Counted from the first letter of the stretch, positions 23,701-38,700 are shown. The stretch: 64,000 nt of DNA from Talpa occidentalis (GCF_014898055.3 NW_023604295.1:95371591-95435590); one strand, 5' to 3'. Notes: generated from the sequence alone by a model not told the origin. A program made the numbers and translations.

Positions 23701-26700
23701 TTGGAGACAAGGAACAATCGAACTGGGCAAAAGAAGTGCAAGGAATCTCAGAATAGTGAGTGTCATAAAAAGTATTTCACATCATAGAGCTAGAATCTGA
23801 TGTAATGTCCTTATTTTATCCTCTCTGACTTTTTTCCATTTAATATAGTAGTCATCCTGAATACTGACTACATCTTCATTTTATACTCTAAAGAAACTGA
23901 TGAGTTCTAATTTAAAATAATATCTGATTAGCAACAGTTACAGCCTTGCCCTATTTGTCACTAGAATGCTTCATGAAGTTTGGGGGGAAAATGAAAACAA
24001 AATCACTTAATACTAGGAATAACACTTAAATAAATTTTAAGATGGATGACATGGGTTCTTTATGAAGATAGTGCCTCTATTTTAACAACATGAAATACAG
24101 CTATCACTTAGCTTATGGATTTGAAATGGAGAAGATGAGCAGCTCTTAATTGTTGCCTTCTATTTTTTTTGCAAAGTAGATACTGAGTGTAGCTATTGAG
24201 GATAGTAGGAGAGAAAGGGATTTTTGTCTTTGGTTTGAATAAAGTAGAGGAGGTTTGAAAATAGTTCTTGGGGACTATGTAAGAGTATCAATCGAACAGA
24301 AAAACATGGTAGAATTATAGGCAGTATTAACGTCCTTTTTTGAAGTTAAAGGTCATAAATTTGTAGCATTCTAACCTGTCTTTTGGTAGTAGAGCTCAGT
24401 TGATCACTCATAGTCCTAGAAAAACTAGATAAAGTTGAATTTAAGTAACACTGGATTCTGCTGGGTAAGTACAATGAAAAGATAAAGAGGCAAGATAATT
24501 TAGGATGGTAACAGGAATGCCACTGAAATGGTATACGGTGGATTATAAAGACAAGTGAAGAAAGTAGAAGATTAATAGTTTGAGAGAAGGTAGTAAAAGG
24601 GTCAGTGAACTAGAGATCTCAATGGAGTTAAACTAGGATAAGGAACAAAATGGTTGAACAAGCAATTTGAAAAGAGAAGTTTTTAGGTAATGAGATATTT
24701 AAATTAGTGGTTTAGGAGGTGGAAATGTTATGGATAATGTTAACATCCAAGTCATAGCCATGGGAATAGCTGCCTGAAGTGAATGGAGAAGGTTATTGAA
24801 TACAAGAAAGTTGTGAAACTGAGGTACTTGTTCTTAGGTAGATCATATAGGTACATGTTGTGGTCATTCTGGATAATGGTAGATGTAAGGGTAAAATATA
24901 AGAGTAGAGTAGTTTAGAACTAGGGATTTGGATGTCACAATGGATGATATGAAGAATTACCAACACACTCAGCCCTAAAGTATGTGGTATGAACACAAAA
25001 AACTATTGCTTATGTGAGCTACATAAGAAGTAGTGGTACCTTAGGTTATGGAGATTGAGGATATTGATATATATTGATGGAGTAAAGGTTTGGGAATTAA
25101 AGGATGGGGAAGAAAAATGCAAAGGATTACTTTAGAGATATTATGGAGAAGATGGTAAGCTTAGAGGATAATGTGGAGGAGATCTCAAACACGATCTCCC
25201 TCAAAACAAGAAATGGATCAACATAAAACATTATTTTCAGTTGTGAAAAACAGTGTGACTGTTAATATGTAGAATTAATTATTAAGTATTAACTCATTTT
25301 ACCAAGAGAAAGTTAAAAGATATTTGTTTATAATTTAGAAAATCAGAGAAATATAAAATATTTTTTATTTAATTCAAAAGTAGCCCTTAATAGAAAATGT
25401 AACCAAAATTTCTAAGTTGCAAATGACTGGAGAAAAAAAACAAGTGAAAAAACAGAAGTCAGATAGAAAGGCAAAATAAAACATAGTTTAGAAAACCTAA
25501 AAAGAGAAATAAGATGACAGTATCATGATCAAAGAATTATGTCATTACATCCCCTGCTCATGGATTGGAAGAATTAACATTATTAAAATGGCCATCCCAC
25601 CAAAAGTAATTTACAGATTCAATGCTATTTGAATAAAAATCTCAATGACGTTCTTCAAAGAAATAGAATACTGATGAAATTCATCATGTTTACTGATGAA
25701 AACAAAGGAGAATGGAAGTATCACATTTCCATCCTTCAAACTATACTACAAAGCCATAATAATTTTTTTAATTTAAATTTTATTTTTATATTCCCCATAC
25801 AATTACAACCCCCTTATTTTGACCCCAATCCCTCCTCCCCCTCCCCCAGCCCCCATAGAGTGTCTCTGGTTCATAGTTGTTTGCTGATTTTGATATTTTC
25901 TTTCTTATAGTTATTATTTTTCCTGGTCCCTTATTTAAGTTTTCTAGATTCCTGCTATGAGTGAGACCATCCAGTATTTTTCTTTTTCTTTCTGACTTAT
26001 TTCGCTGAGCATGATCCCTTCCAGCACCATCCATGTTGCTGCAAATTGCATGTGTTCATCTTTTTTGAATGCTGAGTAATATTCCATGGTGCATATGTAC
26101 CACATCTTCTTGACCCAGTCATCTATTTTTGGGCATTTGGGTTGTTTCCAAAGCTTAGCTGCTATAAACATAGGGGTGCAGGTGCTCTTTGGAATTGATG
26201 TTTCTGTGTCCTTTGGGTAAATACCTAGGAGTGGAATTGCTGGATCATATGGAAGCTCTATGTTTAGTAGGTCCAGAAATCTCCACACAGCTCTCCACAG
26301 TGGTTGGACCAGTTTGCACACCCACCAACAGTGCAGGAGAGTTCCTTTTTCTCCACAACCTTGCCAACATTTGTTGTTGCTAGTTTTTTTAATATGTGCC
26401 ATTCTCACTGGTGTAAGATGGTATTTCATGGTAGTTTTGATATGCATTTCCCTGATTACAAGTGATGTTGAACATTTTTTCATATGCCTGTTGGCCATTT
26501 GCATTTCCTCTTTGGAGAAGTTTCTTTTTAGCTCTTCTGCCCATTTTTTGACTGGATTATTTTCTTTGTTGTTGCTGAGTCTCATCAGCTCTTTATAGAT
26601 TTTTGTGATCAGTCCTTTATCATTAGTGTTGTGTGCAAAAATGTTCTTCTAGTTGGTGGGGTTTCTCTTTGTTTGGTTATTGTCTCTTTTGCTGTGCAGA

Positions 26701-29700
26701 AGCTCTTTAATTTGATGTAGTCCCAGCTGTTGATCTTTGCCTTCACTATCACTGCTTTGGGTGATGTGTCTGTAAAGATGTCTTTGATGTGCATATCATG
26801 TAGTGTTTCTCCTATATTTCCTTCTATGTATTTTATGGTTTCAGGTCTTATGTCTAGTTCTTTAATCCATTTTGAGTTGATTTTCGTGTATGGTGTGAGG
26901 TAGTGGTCAAGCTTCATTCTTTTGCATGTAGCGACCCAGTTTTCCCAGCACCATTTATTGAACAAATTTTCTTTGCTCCAAATGCATATTCTTTGCTCCT
27001 TTGTCAAAAATTAGTTGACCATAAATCTGTGGGTTTATTTCTGGATTTTTTATTCGATTCCATTGGTCTATGTGTCTGTTCTTGTTCCAATACCGTGCAG
27101 TTTTGATGATTACAAAACCATAATAATTAAAACAGTGTAGTACTAGAACAAAAACACACATAGACCAATGGAACCGAATCGAGAACCCAGAAATAAACCC
27201 TCATGTATACAGACAACTAATCTTTGACAAAAGAGCAAAGGAACAAGGACAATGGAACAAGGACAGTTTATTCAATAAATGGTACTGGGAAAACTGAATC
27301 ACCACATACAAAAGAATGAAAGTAGACTACTACCTCTCACCATGCACAAAAATCAACTCAAAATCTTTGCACACCATACAGCTGATAAGGGACTGATCAC
27401 AAAGATATACAAAGAGCCATGTGACTCAACAAAAACAAAGTAAACAATCCAGTCAAGAAATGCGCAGAAGAATTTAAAAGACACTTCTCCAAAGAGGAAA
27501 TACAAATGGCCAACAGGCATATGAAAAAATATTCCACATCTCTCATAATCAGGGAAATGAAAATCAAAACCACAATGACATACCACCTTACATCAGTAAG
27601 AATGGCACATATCAAAAAACTAGCAACAACAAATGTTGGCGAGGATGTAGTGGAAAAGGAACTCTCCTACATTGCTGGTGGGAGTGCAAACTGGTCCAAC
27701 CACTATGGAAAGATGTATGGAGCTTCCTCAGTCCATTCCTAGGGATCTACCCAAAGAACACAAAAACATTGATTCAAAAGACCACCTGTACCCCTATGTT
27801 TATTGCAGCACTATCTATAATAGGTAAAACCTGGAGACAACCCAAATGCCCAAAAATAGATGACTGGATCAAGAAGATGTGGTACATATACACAATGGAA
27901 TTCTATTCAGCAATTGAAAAAGATAAACTAATGCCATTCGCAGCAACAAGGATGGAGCTGGAAGGGATCAGACTCAGTGAAATAAGTCAGAAGGAAAAAG
28001 AATAATATTGGATGGTTTCACTTATAGGAGGAATATAGGGAAACCAAATAAGACATCGGGGGAAAAATAATAACAATACAAAATAAAACAAAACCAGACA
28101 ATTTTAAACCAGAGACATCCTGCAGGGGAGGGGGAGGAAGAAGGATTGGAGGGAGGAAAGAAGGAGCACATGGTACTGTGGTAATGGTGCATGGGTGAAT
28201 TGGTGGAGGAAATTTATGGGGACTACACCTGAGGGAAAAAAGGCATTTTTTTTTTAAATGAACAATGATGTAAAATATATACATATATATATATATAATT
28301 TTTTTTTAAAAGACAATGATAGAAAATGAAATAAAATTGATATGGTTAGAAACAATAGGAAACAAATATTAACCCATCAGTATATTAAATAAAAACAACT
28401 TTCAATCCCCCCCAAAAAATTATGTCATTAAATCTGTAATTATAGCTTGTTAAATAAATACAGAAACGCTTAGGTATGTCACTACCATCATAATCCAATA
28501 GACAAATGACTAGAAGTATACCTAAAACCAAATTTAGTAATACCTGAAGTATAAGTAGTTCCTCACCATCTGTAGTTGTCAGAAAGTACATTTTTATATT
28601 TATATTCCAACTATTTGAAAATCCAGGTTTGGTTCTATTCAACCTCGTTAAAGAACACATTATCAAATGTACTTGAAAAATGCAGACTGATTAAAAAAAA
28701 ACACAGGAATTGCAATTAAAAGTCACACAAAACTTAGACTGTGTTTTTAAATGTCGTGGCTTAATTGGTGGACTCCTTTTTCTTCCTTAGTGGTACATAA
28801 AATAATGATATATCTTACAATCAATGATGTCTTACAAATGCAGAAAAAGCTGAGCAAATTAAGGAATACTATATTTGGAGAGACTTGCCTTTCTGCAAGT
28901 GTATAAAAATAGAATCTAAACAATATAATTATTTGACTTAATAGTTATAGATGAAATTCTGCACCCCACGTAGAAAATAAACCCTTTCATGAAGGCTACT
29001 AAGAAAATGCAAAAAATTTTAAAATTATATAGACTGCAACACTGACTCCACAGCAATATATTTACAAAGAGCAAAAGTAAATAAAGAAAAATCTCCCTGC
29101 CACTCAAGAATTTAAAAGTATTGTCCTAAACAATCATTTTGGTTTCTCTAGTTTTAATTGTAGTTTTTATTAAAATATACATACAGAAAAAATGTATAAG
29201 CCATAAGTGTATTACTTGACAAATATTCACACACATAACCAGTATATAAGAAATAAAACCAAGAGAATTACCATTATCCAAGAAAACCCCTTGTACCCCC
29301 TTCCAGCAATTATCATTCACTGTTCCTCTCCTACAAGGTAAATATTTTTATTTATAACCCTAGAGATTAGTTTTTCCTACTTTTGAACTTTATGGGAGTT
29401 AAGTGATATAGAGTATATCCTTCTTGAACATGACTTCTTTGACTTTGTAATGCTGTGGTCCTAATTCCCTCATTACATGTTGTTACACTTTGTTTTCTCT
29501 AATGATAGCATTATGTTGTATGAATTTAGCATACTTTATTCTTTCCTTTCTAGATGGACATTTGAGTTACTTTTGGTGACTGAATATGTATGCATTTCTG
29601 TTAGATGCATATCTAAGAGTGGAATGACTGCTTCATAGGATGTGTTTACTTTCGGTTTAATTTTTTTTTTTAAAGAATTTTTAATTATACAAGCACTGGG

Positions 29701-32700
29701 TACAGTCAGAAGCGTGGGAGGGTAAGAGGATTCATCAGAGACAGAGTGGGGAACAGAACAGGCAGACTTAACGAAGTACATTGCTGAGGGGAGCAGTGGG
29801 CAGCAGGAGAGGTCTGCCACGCCAGGTGGGACCCTCGCCTGGCGGCCTGGGATCGAACCGATGCTGCAGAGGCTGTGGGCAGCTTCGCAACCCAGCGCTC
29901 AACCGCTGCGCCACTAGGGAGGCCCTACTTTCAGTTTTAGTAGACACTCCAAAAATATTTGCAAAGTGACTGTATTAATTTACATTCCATCAGTTGTTTA
30001 TAAAAATTTCCTTTGCTGTGCTCATCAATGCTCACTTTTGTCTCTGCCACTTTAGCCATTCTAGTCTAGTCATATCTCATTTTGGTTTAAATTGCACATC
30101 CTTGATGACTAATGAAGTTGAACATCGTTTCGGATCTGTTGGTCATTTGAATATGCTCTTTTGTGAAATGACTGTTCAAGTATTTTTTAAATTGATTACC
30201 TTTTCCTTCTTCACTTGTAATTTTTCTTACTGATATATAGTGTCACCCTCAATTTCAGGTAAAAACTTTAAATGTTTCACCATTAAATATGATTGCTGTA
30301 GATTTTTAAAAATCAGTATGCTTTATCAGATTAAGAAAATTCTATTCCTAGTTAAGGGTTTTTGTCATGAATAGATTATTACTGATTTTATCAAATATTT
30401 TTCTGCATCTGTCAGGATAATATTATATTTTTTTCCTGATAACCTGTTAAATTACGTTGATTGACAATCAAATATTACTATACTCCTTAGTTTCTTAGAA
30501 TAAATCTGATTAGCTATAATGTATTATCCTTCTTATATATAATTGAATCTGATTTGTTAAATTTTATTTAGGAATTTTTGCATCTACTTTCAGGAGAGAG
30601 ATCAGACCATAATTTCTTTTCCTTATAGTGTCCTTGTCAGCAACTGATGTCAAGATTACCATCTCAAAATTAAAAATGCAAAGTGGTAGAAAATACTCCA
30701 CTGAATTTTTATAAAATGTTACCGGAATGCTGTATTTAAAAAATTTTTTGAAAACTTCTTTGTGTAGCTAAAATGATGTGGCTAATTTCAGACCAACCCT
30801 ACCACCAAGAAAAACAACATTTTTAAAGTTGCTATTAAAAAACATATAATAATATATAAGTTATTTAATTATTACATATTATGCAGTACATATATTTATA
30901 TATAAACACATATAGAAATTAAAGTTATAATTGTTTAATGAACTCAACTGACCTAAATGATAGTATTTTGGGCATACTGAATCAGTAAGCTAAAAGATGA
31001 AGCTGAGGGTCTTCTTCAGCAAATAATACAAAAGCACAAAAATGAAAAGGATATTGTCAGAATTTCTGATATCTATCTTATAGAAGTTCTAGAAAGAAAA
31101 TGGAAATGAGGTAAGAAAATATCCGTCAGGTGAGGAGGTTGACAAATTTTTTCTGTAAAGGCCACATAGGGAATATTTTAGACTTTGTACACATTACTGT
31201 ATTTGTCAGAACTACTCACCTCTACCACTGTAGCATGGAAGCAGTCATAGACAGTAAATAAATGAATGATTATATTTCAATAAAATTTCATTTACAAAAA
31301 CAGTAGCCTGATTTGGCCTATGGTCATAGTTTCCCAACCACTACCTTGGATTGAAAAGCCCTAGTGAGTTTGACTATAATCTGTTTTCTGGATTTCTGGA
31401 TTTACCTGTTGTGGAAATTTCATATAAATGAAATTATGTGATATGTGATCTTTTGTGTCTGGCTTCTTTCAATTAGCATACTTTTATTTTTTTTAATTTT
31501 ATATATTTTTTACATCATTTTTCATTTTTGTATAATGTATGCATTTTCATCTTGGTTATAGTCCCCATACAATTCCCACCACCCTTGTTTTGATCCTGCT
31601 CTTTTCTCCCTTTCCCCCCCATAGTGTGTCTCTGATTTATAGTTGCTGTTGATTTTGATTTTTACTTTGTATTAATTAGTCTTTTTCCTGGTCCCTTATT
31701 TAGGTTTTCTAAATTCCTGCTATGAGTGAGACCATCTGGTATTTTTCTTTTTCTTTCTGGCTTATTTCGCTGAGCATGATCCCTTCCAGCTCCATCCATT
31801 TTGCTGCAAATGGCATGAGTTTATGTTTCTTGATTGCTGAGTAATATTCCATTGTGTGTATGTACCACATCTTCTTGATCCAGTCATCTATTTTTGGGCA
31901 TTTGGGTTGTTTCCATAGCTTATCTATTGTAAATAGTGCTGCTATAAACATAAGGGTGAAGGTACCCTTTTGAATTAATGTTTCTGTGTCCTTTGGAGTG
32001 GAATTGCTGGATCATATGGAAACTCCATGTTTAGCAGACTGAGGAATCTCTACACAGCTCTCCATAGTGGTTGGACCAGTTTGCACTCCCACCAGCAGTG
32101 CAGGAGAGTTCCTTTTTCTCCACATCCTTGCCAACATTTGTTGTAGTTAGTTTCTTTAATATGTGCCATTCTCAATGGTGTAAGATAGTATCTCATTGTA
32201 GTTTTGATTTGCGTTTCCCTGATTACAAGTGATGTTGAACATTTTTTCATATGCCTGTTGGCCATTTGCATTTCGTCTTTGGAGAAGTTTCTTTTTAGCT
32301 CTTCTGCCCATTTTTTGACTGGATTATTTACTTTGTTTTTGTTGAGCCTCATCATCTCTTTGTAGATTTTGGTGATCAGTCCTTTATCATTAGTGTTGTG
32401 TGCAAAAATTTTCTCCCAGTCAGTGGGGTTTCTCTTTGTTTTGGTTACTGTCTCTTAAGTTGTACAGAAGCTTTTTAATTTGATATAGTCTCAGCTGTTT
32501 ATCTTTGCTTTTGCTATCACTGCTTTGGGTGATGAGTTTTTAAAGATGTTGCTGAGGTGTATGTCATGTAGTGTTTGGCCTATATTTCCTTCTATATATT
32601 TTATGGTTTCAGGTCTTATGTCTAGTTCTTTAATCCATTTTGAGTTGGTTTTTGTGCATGGGGTGAGGTAGAGTCCAGCTTCATTCTTTTGAATCTATTG

Positions 32701-35700
32701 ACCCAGTTTTCCCAGCACCATTTATTAAATAAACTTTCTTTGCTTCATTGCATATTCTTTGCTCCTTTGTCAAAGGTTAGTTGACTGTAAATCTGTGGGT
32801 TTATTTCTGGATTTTCTATTTGGTTCAATTGGTCTGTGTGTCTCTGCTTGTTTCAATACCATGCATTTTTGATTATTATGGCTTTGTCATATAGTTTGAA
32901 ATCTGGGCGTATGATGCCTCCATTCCCTTCTTTTTTTTTTTTTTCAGGAGAGCTTTGGCTATTCGGGGTTTTTGGTGCCTTCATATGAAATTCATAATAT
33001 TTGTTCTATTTCTTTGAAGAATGCCATTGAAATTTTTATTGGAATAGTATTGAATCTGTAAATTGCTTTTGGTAGAATGGCCATTTTGATAAAGTTAATT
33101 CTTCCAATCCATGATCAGGGGATGTCTTTGCATTTCTTTGTGTCTTCTTCTGTTTCTTTTAACAGTGTTTTATAGTTTTCTTTGTATAGGTCCTTTACCT
33201 CTTTTGCTTGGTTTATTCCCAAGTATTTGATTTTTTTTGTTTCAATCATAAAAGGGATGGTTTTCTTGATTTCTTCTTCTTCAGATTTATTGTTTGTGTA
33301 TAGGAAGGCTACTGATTTTTGCGTGTTGATTTTGTGTCCTGCTACTTTACTAAACTGATTGATTAGTTTAATTAGTTTTTCTGTGGAGTTTTTGGGGTTC
33401 TCTATGTATATTATATCATCTGCAAATAGTGATAATTTGTCTTCTTCCTTCCCTATTTGGATTCCTTGTATGTCTTTCTCTTGTCTTATTGCTCTGGCTA
33501 GGACTTCCAGTATTATATTGAAAAGCAGTGGTGAGAGTGGACATCCTTGTCTAGTTCCACATCTTAATGGAAATGCTTTCAGCTTTTCATCATTGAGTAT
33601 GATATTGGCTATGAGCTTGTCATATATGGCCTTTATAATGTTGAAGTATGTTCCTTGTAAACTGAGAATTTCAAGGGCCTTTATCATAAATGGCTGTTGT
33701 ACTTTGTCAAAAGCTTTCTCAGCATCTGTTGATATTATCACCTGTTTTTTATATTTCTTTTTGTTGATGTGTTGGATTACATTGATTGATTTTCAGATGT
33801 TAAACCATCCTTTTGTCCCTGGAATAAATCCTACTTGGTCGTGGTGAATTATCTTATGGATACATTGTTGGATTCTGATAGCTAAAATTTTATTGAGGAT
33901 TTTTGCATCCGTGTTCATTAGGGAGATTGGCCTATAGTTTTCTTTTTTTGTGTTGTCCTTTTTCAGTGTTGGTATTAGTATGATGTTGGCTTCATAGAAT
34001 GTGTTTGGCATTATCCCTTCCTTCTCAATTTTTTGAGTTTGTGAAGAATAGGGACTAGTTCATTTCTAAATGTTCGGTAGAATTCATTTGTAAATCCATC
34101 TGCTCCTGGGCTTTCGTTTTGGGGGAGGGTTTTGATTACCATTTCAAATTCACTGCTTATAATTGGTCTGTTTAGGTGTTCTATTTCTTCTTTATCTAGC
34201 TTTGGGTGATTGTAGAGTTGTAGGAATTTGCCCATCTCTTCAAGATTGTTGAAGTTGTTTCCATATAACTGTTCATAGTAGTTTCTAATTATTCTTTTGA
34301 TTTCTGCTGTGTCTGTTGTGATTTCCCCTCTTTCATTTGTGACCGTATTTATTTGTGCTTTCTCCCATTTTTCCTTTGTGAACCTGGCTAGGGGTTTGTC
34401 TATTTTAATTATTTTTTTGAAGAACCGACTTTTGGTTTCATTGATCTTTTGGATTGTTTTTTTAGTTTCAATTTCATTTATTTCTGCTTTGATTTTTATT
34501 ATTTCTTCTACTGGTTTTAGGGGTTTTTTTGTTCTTTTTCTAGTTCTTTGAGATGTGAGATTAGGTTGTTTCTTTGAGCTCTTTCTTGTTTCTTGATATG
34601 AGCCTGTATTGCTATATATTTTCCTCTCATTATTGCTTTTGCTGCATCCCATACATTTTGGAAATTGGTATCCTCCTTGTCATTCAACTCAAAGTATTTT
34701 TTAATTTCTTTTTTGATCTCCTCATTAGTCCAGTAGTCTTCCAGTAGTGTGGGTTTCAATCTCCATGAGGTAGGAGGGTTCCTTGCCTTCTTTTTATGAT
34801 TTTATGGTTTGGTGTTCTTCTTGCTTCTTGTATGTCTATTTTCAGCTCCTTCTTCATGCTTGGAAAGTTCTCTTCGATTATCTCCTTGAATATTTTCTCT
34901 GTTCCTATGTCTCTCTCCTCTCCTTCTGGGATTCATGTAACTCTTCTATTTCCTTTCCTCATGGAGTCCAATAGTTCCCGAAGTCTTTCTTCATTCTTTT
35001 TCCTTCATATTTCTCTTTCCTTTTCTGTTTTGGTTCTTTTTATTTCTGTGTCTTCGAGAGTGCTTATTCATTCTTCCATTTCATCTATTCACTGCCTTTC
35101 CCAGAGTTCTTTAGCTCCTCCATTAATCCTTTGATCTCCTGCATTTCTTTCACTTCCCTCTTTAGGGACTCAATTTCATTCTTCTGATTGTTGATTATTT
35201 TTCCCTTATCATTATTTTCTTTTATGACTTCTTTCATTTTTTCAATCATGGCAATTTTAAATTCTCTATCTGGAAGGCTCAGAAGTTCCTTCAAGTCACT
35301 GTTTTGCAATCTGGTGGGTGATTTTCCTTTTGTGGTGTGTCTTTTCCATGAGGACTTGCTTGGTTGCTTGTAGTTTTTCTTCTCTCTGCTGCTTGTTTTC
35401 TAATCTGTCCTATTCGTTGGGACACTGTGTCATTGGTACTGGCTGGCATCTCTTTGGTGTGCTCCTTTTGGGATGTCAGAAACTGGTGGCCCAATCAAGT
35501 CCAATACTGTTATGCCAGAATTCCATTAAGGCGCTGTCCCTGGAAATCCACTCCCTCTATATTTATTTAATACCAGAGGTGAGTCTTGAGGTCTCTCAGA
35601 CTGCCCTCGAGGTGACTGGATCACCCGTGGGCACCTAATCGCTGGATCCCCTTCTGGGTTCCAGCTCAAGGCCAGATGTGGCACCTGGCTTGTGCATGTT

Positions 35701-38700
35701 TTTTTGGCTCACCTCTAACTGTGGGGATAGCCCTTTCTTAGTTCCACACAGTTTTGGTGAGGTCAAGACTCAAAGCTCCTAGTCTTAAGGATGGCTCATC
35801 TGGGAGGCACTTCCCTGCTTCTTCAGACTGCCCAGGTGGTAGCTGGATACCCCACAGGGATTCAACCAATAGCCAGTCTCGGGGCCTGGCTTGTGTGGGC
35901 TTTCAGCTCACCTCTGTCTATGGGACAGCCCTTTCGCAGTTCTACACAGTTTTAGTGAGGTCCGGATGCAAAGCTCCATGTCTTAGATATAGTACTACTG
36001 GGAGGCACTTCCCAGTGCCCTTGGTCTGTCACGTGGTAGCTGGATCACCCCACTGGGTTCCCAATCGCTGGATCCCCCTCTGAGCAGCCAGTGGTGGGGT
36101 CCTGGTTTGTGCCTGGTTTGTGCGGGATTTCATCTCACCACTGACTGTGGGGTAGGCCCTTTCTCAGTTCCACATAGCTTTGGTGAGGTCCAGAGGCAGA
36201 GTTCCTTGTCTTAAATATGGCGCATCTCCACTTAGCATGCTTTTGAACTTCATATAAATTGCAACATGTATCTGTACTTACTCCTTTTTAATAACCAGAT
36301 ATTTCATTTTATGGATATACCAAACTTCCATTTATCCATTCATCTGCTGATGATTATTTTGGCTAGCCCCAACCTTTTGATTGTTGCAAGTAGTGCTACT
36401 GAAAACATTTGTCTTTAATATTTAAGTGTCTGTACCAGTTCTTTGGATTTTTTACCTGGAAGTGGAATTGCTGTGTTACATGGCAAGTCTGTTTAACTTT
36501 TGAGCAACTACAAAATTGTTTTGCACATTTTACATTTTCACCAGCAATGTGTAAGTGTTCCAATTTCTCTACATCCATTCCAATATTTGTTGTTCTCGTT
36601 TTTTGGGTTTGTTTTTTTTTTTTTGTTACAGCTATCCTGTTGGTTCAGAAACACAAGAGTTTATTACAGGTCTAGGAATTGTTATTTTTAATCTCATAGC
36701 CATGGAGAGAGGAATCCACAGAGTGAAATAACTAAAGCAAGAAGTCTTAAATTAAGTACCCAGGATTGCTAGCTTTTTATTAAAATTTATCCAAGCATTT
36801 GACTGATAACTGGTATTTTGGATGATGATGCTCATCCTAGAATCACTCCTACATATCTATATTTTCTTTTTATTCTTTCCTTTAGCTACATGAGAAGAAA
36901 AGGAATAATAATTAATGAAACATCTGCTGTTGTATACGCTCAGTTACTCACAGGTCGTAAATATCAAATTAGTCAAAATGGTGAAGTTCATCTAGAGAAA
37001 CAGTGGTCAAAACAAGTACTTCCATTTGTTTATCAAACTATTGTCAAGGTAAGTCTCCATCAGGTCTCACTTGTATCTTGATACATATTATTGCATATTA
37101 TATAAATAAAAGGCTATCGGTAATATTTATAATAAAAAGATTAATTCAGCAGTAGATAATGGAGATTATTATTCAGTCTATACACTATATGTTTAGTTTA
37201 CATATACACTCTATGTATAGTTAGGAAACATATATTTTTTTAACTTAATTTCCAAAAGAAAATCCCAACATTAATACCCATTCTTGCTTATTTCCATTTT
37301 TGGTCTCCAAAAATGTTTGCCTGAAATAAATTAGTAATTACTAAAGGCATATGCTTTTGTGTTTATAATCTGAAATTAACATAGATTATGTTAATCACTA
37401 TCTGAGATTAACGTAGATAGTGATTCTGTAATTTTGGGGAAGCAGTATAGTGTAACAATTAAGGACACATGGTACCCAAATTGATTTCTTAGCTGTATTA
37501 CAATGGGCATAATTCACCGCCTTTCTGTGCCTTAGTTTCTTCATTTGTAAAATAGGGTTAATAATGGTCTGTGCCACAGAGGATTGTCTTGAGGATTCAG
37601 CGAACTAATGAACATGTGAGAAGTACCTAAAATGCCTGGTATACAAGCAGTTAATCAATTATAGCTACTAGTATTTTTATGTGGAAAGTCCTCACATTTG
37701 ACATTTGCGGACAGCGTAACAATAATCCCATAGGGAAAAAGGACTTGATGTCCAGCCTATAGACATTTTCTTTTTTTTTTTTTATAATAAATTTTATTTT
37801 TATATTCCCCATACAATTGCAACCCCCCCATTCTGACCCCAATCCCTCCCCTCCCACCCCCCACCCCCCAAAAAGTGTCTCTGGTTCATAGTTTTTTGTT
37901 GATTTTGATTTTCACTTTCTTATAGTTATTCATTTTCCTGGTCCCTTATTTAAGTTTTCTAGATTCCTGCTATGAGTGAGACCATCCGGTATTTTTCTTT
38001 TTCTTTTTGGCTTATTTCACTGAGCATGATCCCTTCCAGTGCCACCCATGTTGCTGCAAATTGCATGTGTTTTTCTTTTTTGAATGCTGAGTAATATTCC
38101 ATGGTATATATGTACCACATCTTCTTGATCCAGTCATCTATTTTTGGGCATTTGCAGCCTATAGACATTTTAACTGTGGTTGATTTGCCTTTTTATTTCA
38201 TTCTACATAGGATATCCATGCTTTCGACTCCCGTTTCTCCAGTATCAAAACATTGGAAGACTTGTTTCCTCCTAGAAGTATGGTCTTTATGCTTGGAACC
38301 CCCTATTATGGCTGCACTGGAGAAGTTAGTTCCAGTTATTGTTCCTAATTAAATTTCTTTATGATTTCAAATTAATACAATTAGTTAACTTCTCGTCTAG
38401 ATGTAAGTTATAGTTTCTAACTAAAGGGGGAAAAATAAGGGTGAATTTATTCATCTAACTTATGAACATAATCTTTGACTATAGATAGTCTTGAGAAGGT
38501 GGGGGAAAGAACTCAAACGCTTATTCTTTTTTAGTTGATGTATTTATTGTGGTGATGGTATGGATAACACAATTCTGAAATTATTTTAGATGTCGTATAG
38601 GTTTGATTGAATTTGTAAGTGCATGCAGATATGGACTGGGAAAGCAAGAAAGAACCTGTTGTACATACTAGAATTGGAGCTAATTAGTGTGAACTCAAAA

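Larger units (their letters stand above)
31486..36231 (-). mobile_element. Near-full-length L1, antisense, internally deleted, with ~200-bp 5'UTR monomers
   Basis: From 36231 on the - strand: a 5'UTR with tandem units, ORF1 N-terminal half, an abrupt junction near 34790 into ORF2, then ORF2 to its C-terminus at 31709 and a 3'UTR with the older ending (gtataatgtatgcattttca on +). Duplication ttagcatactttt (31473-31485) matches 36232-36244 with one mismatch. Frameshifts break ORF2 into pieces (34011-34759, 33793-34011, 33115-33741, 32050-32355, 31709-31951), so this copy is inactive. Confidence 0.92.
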
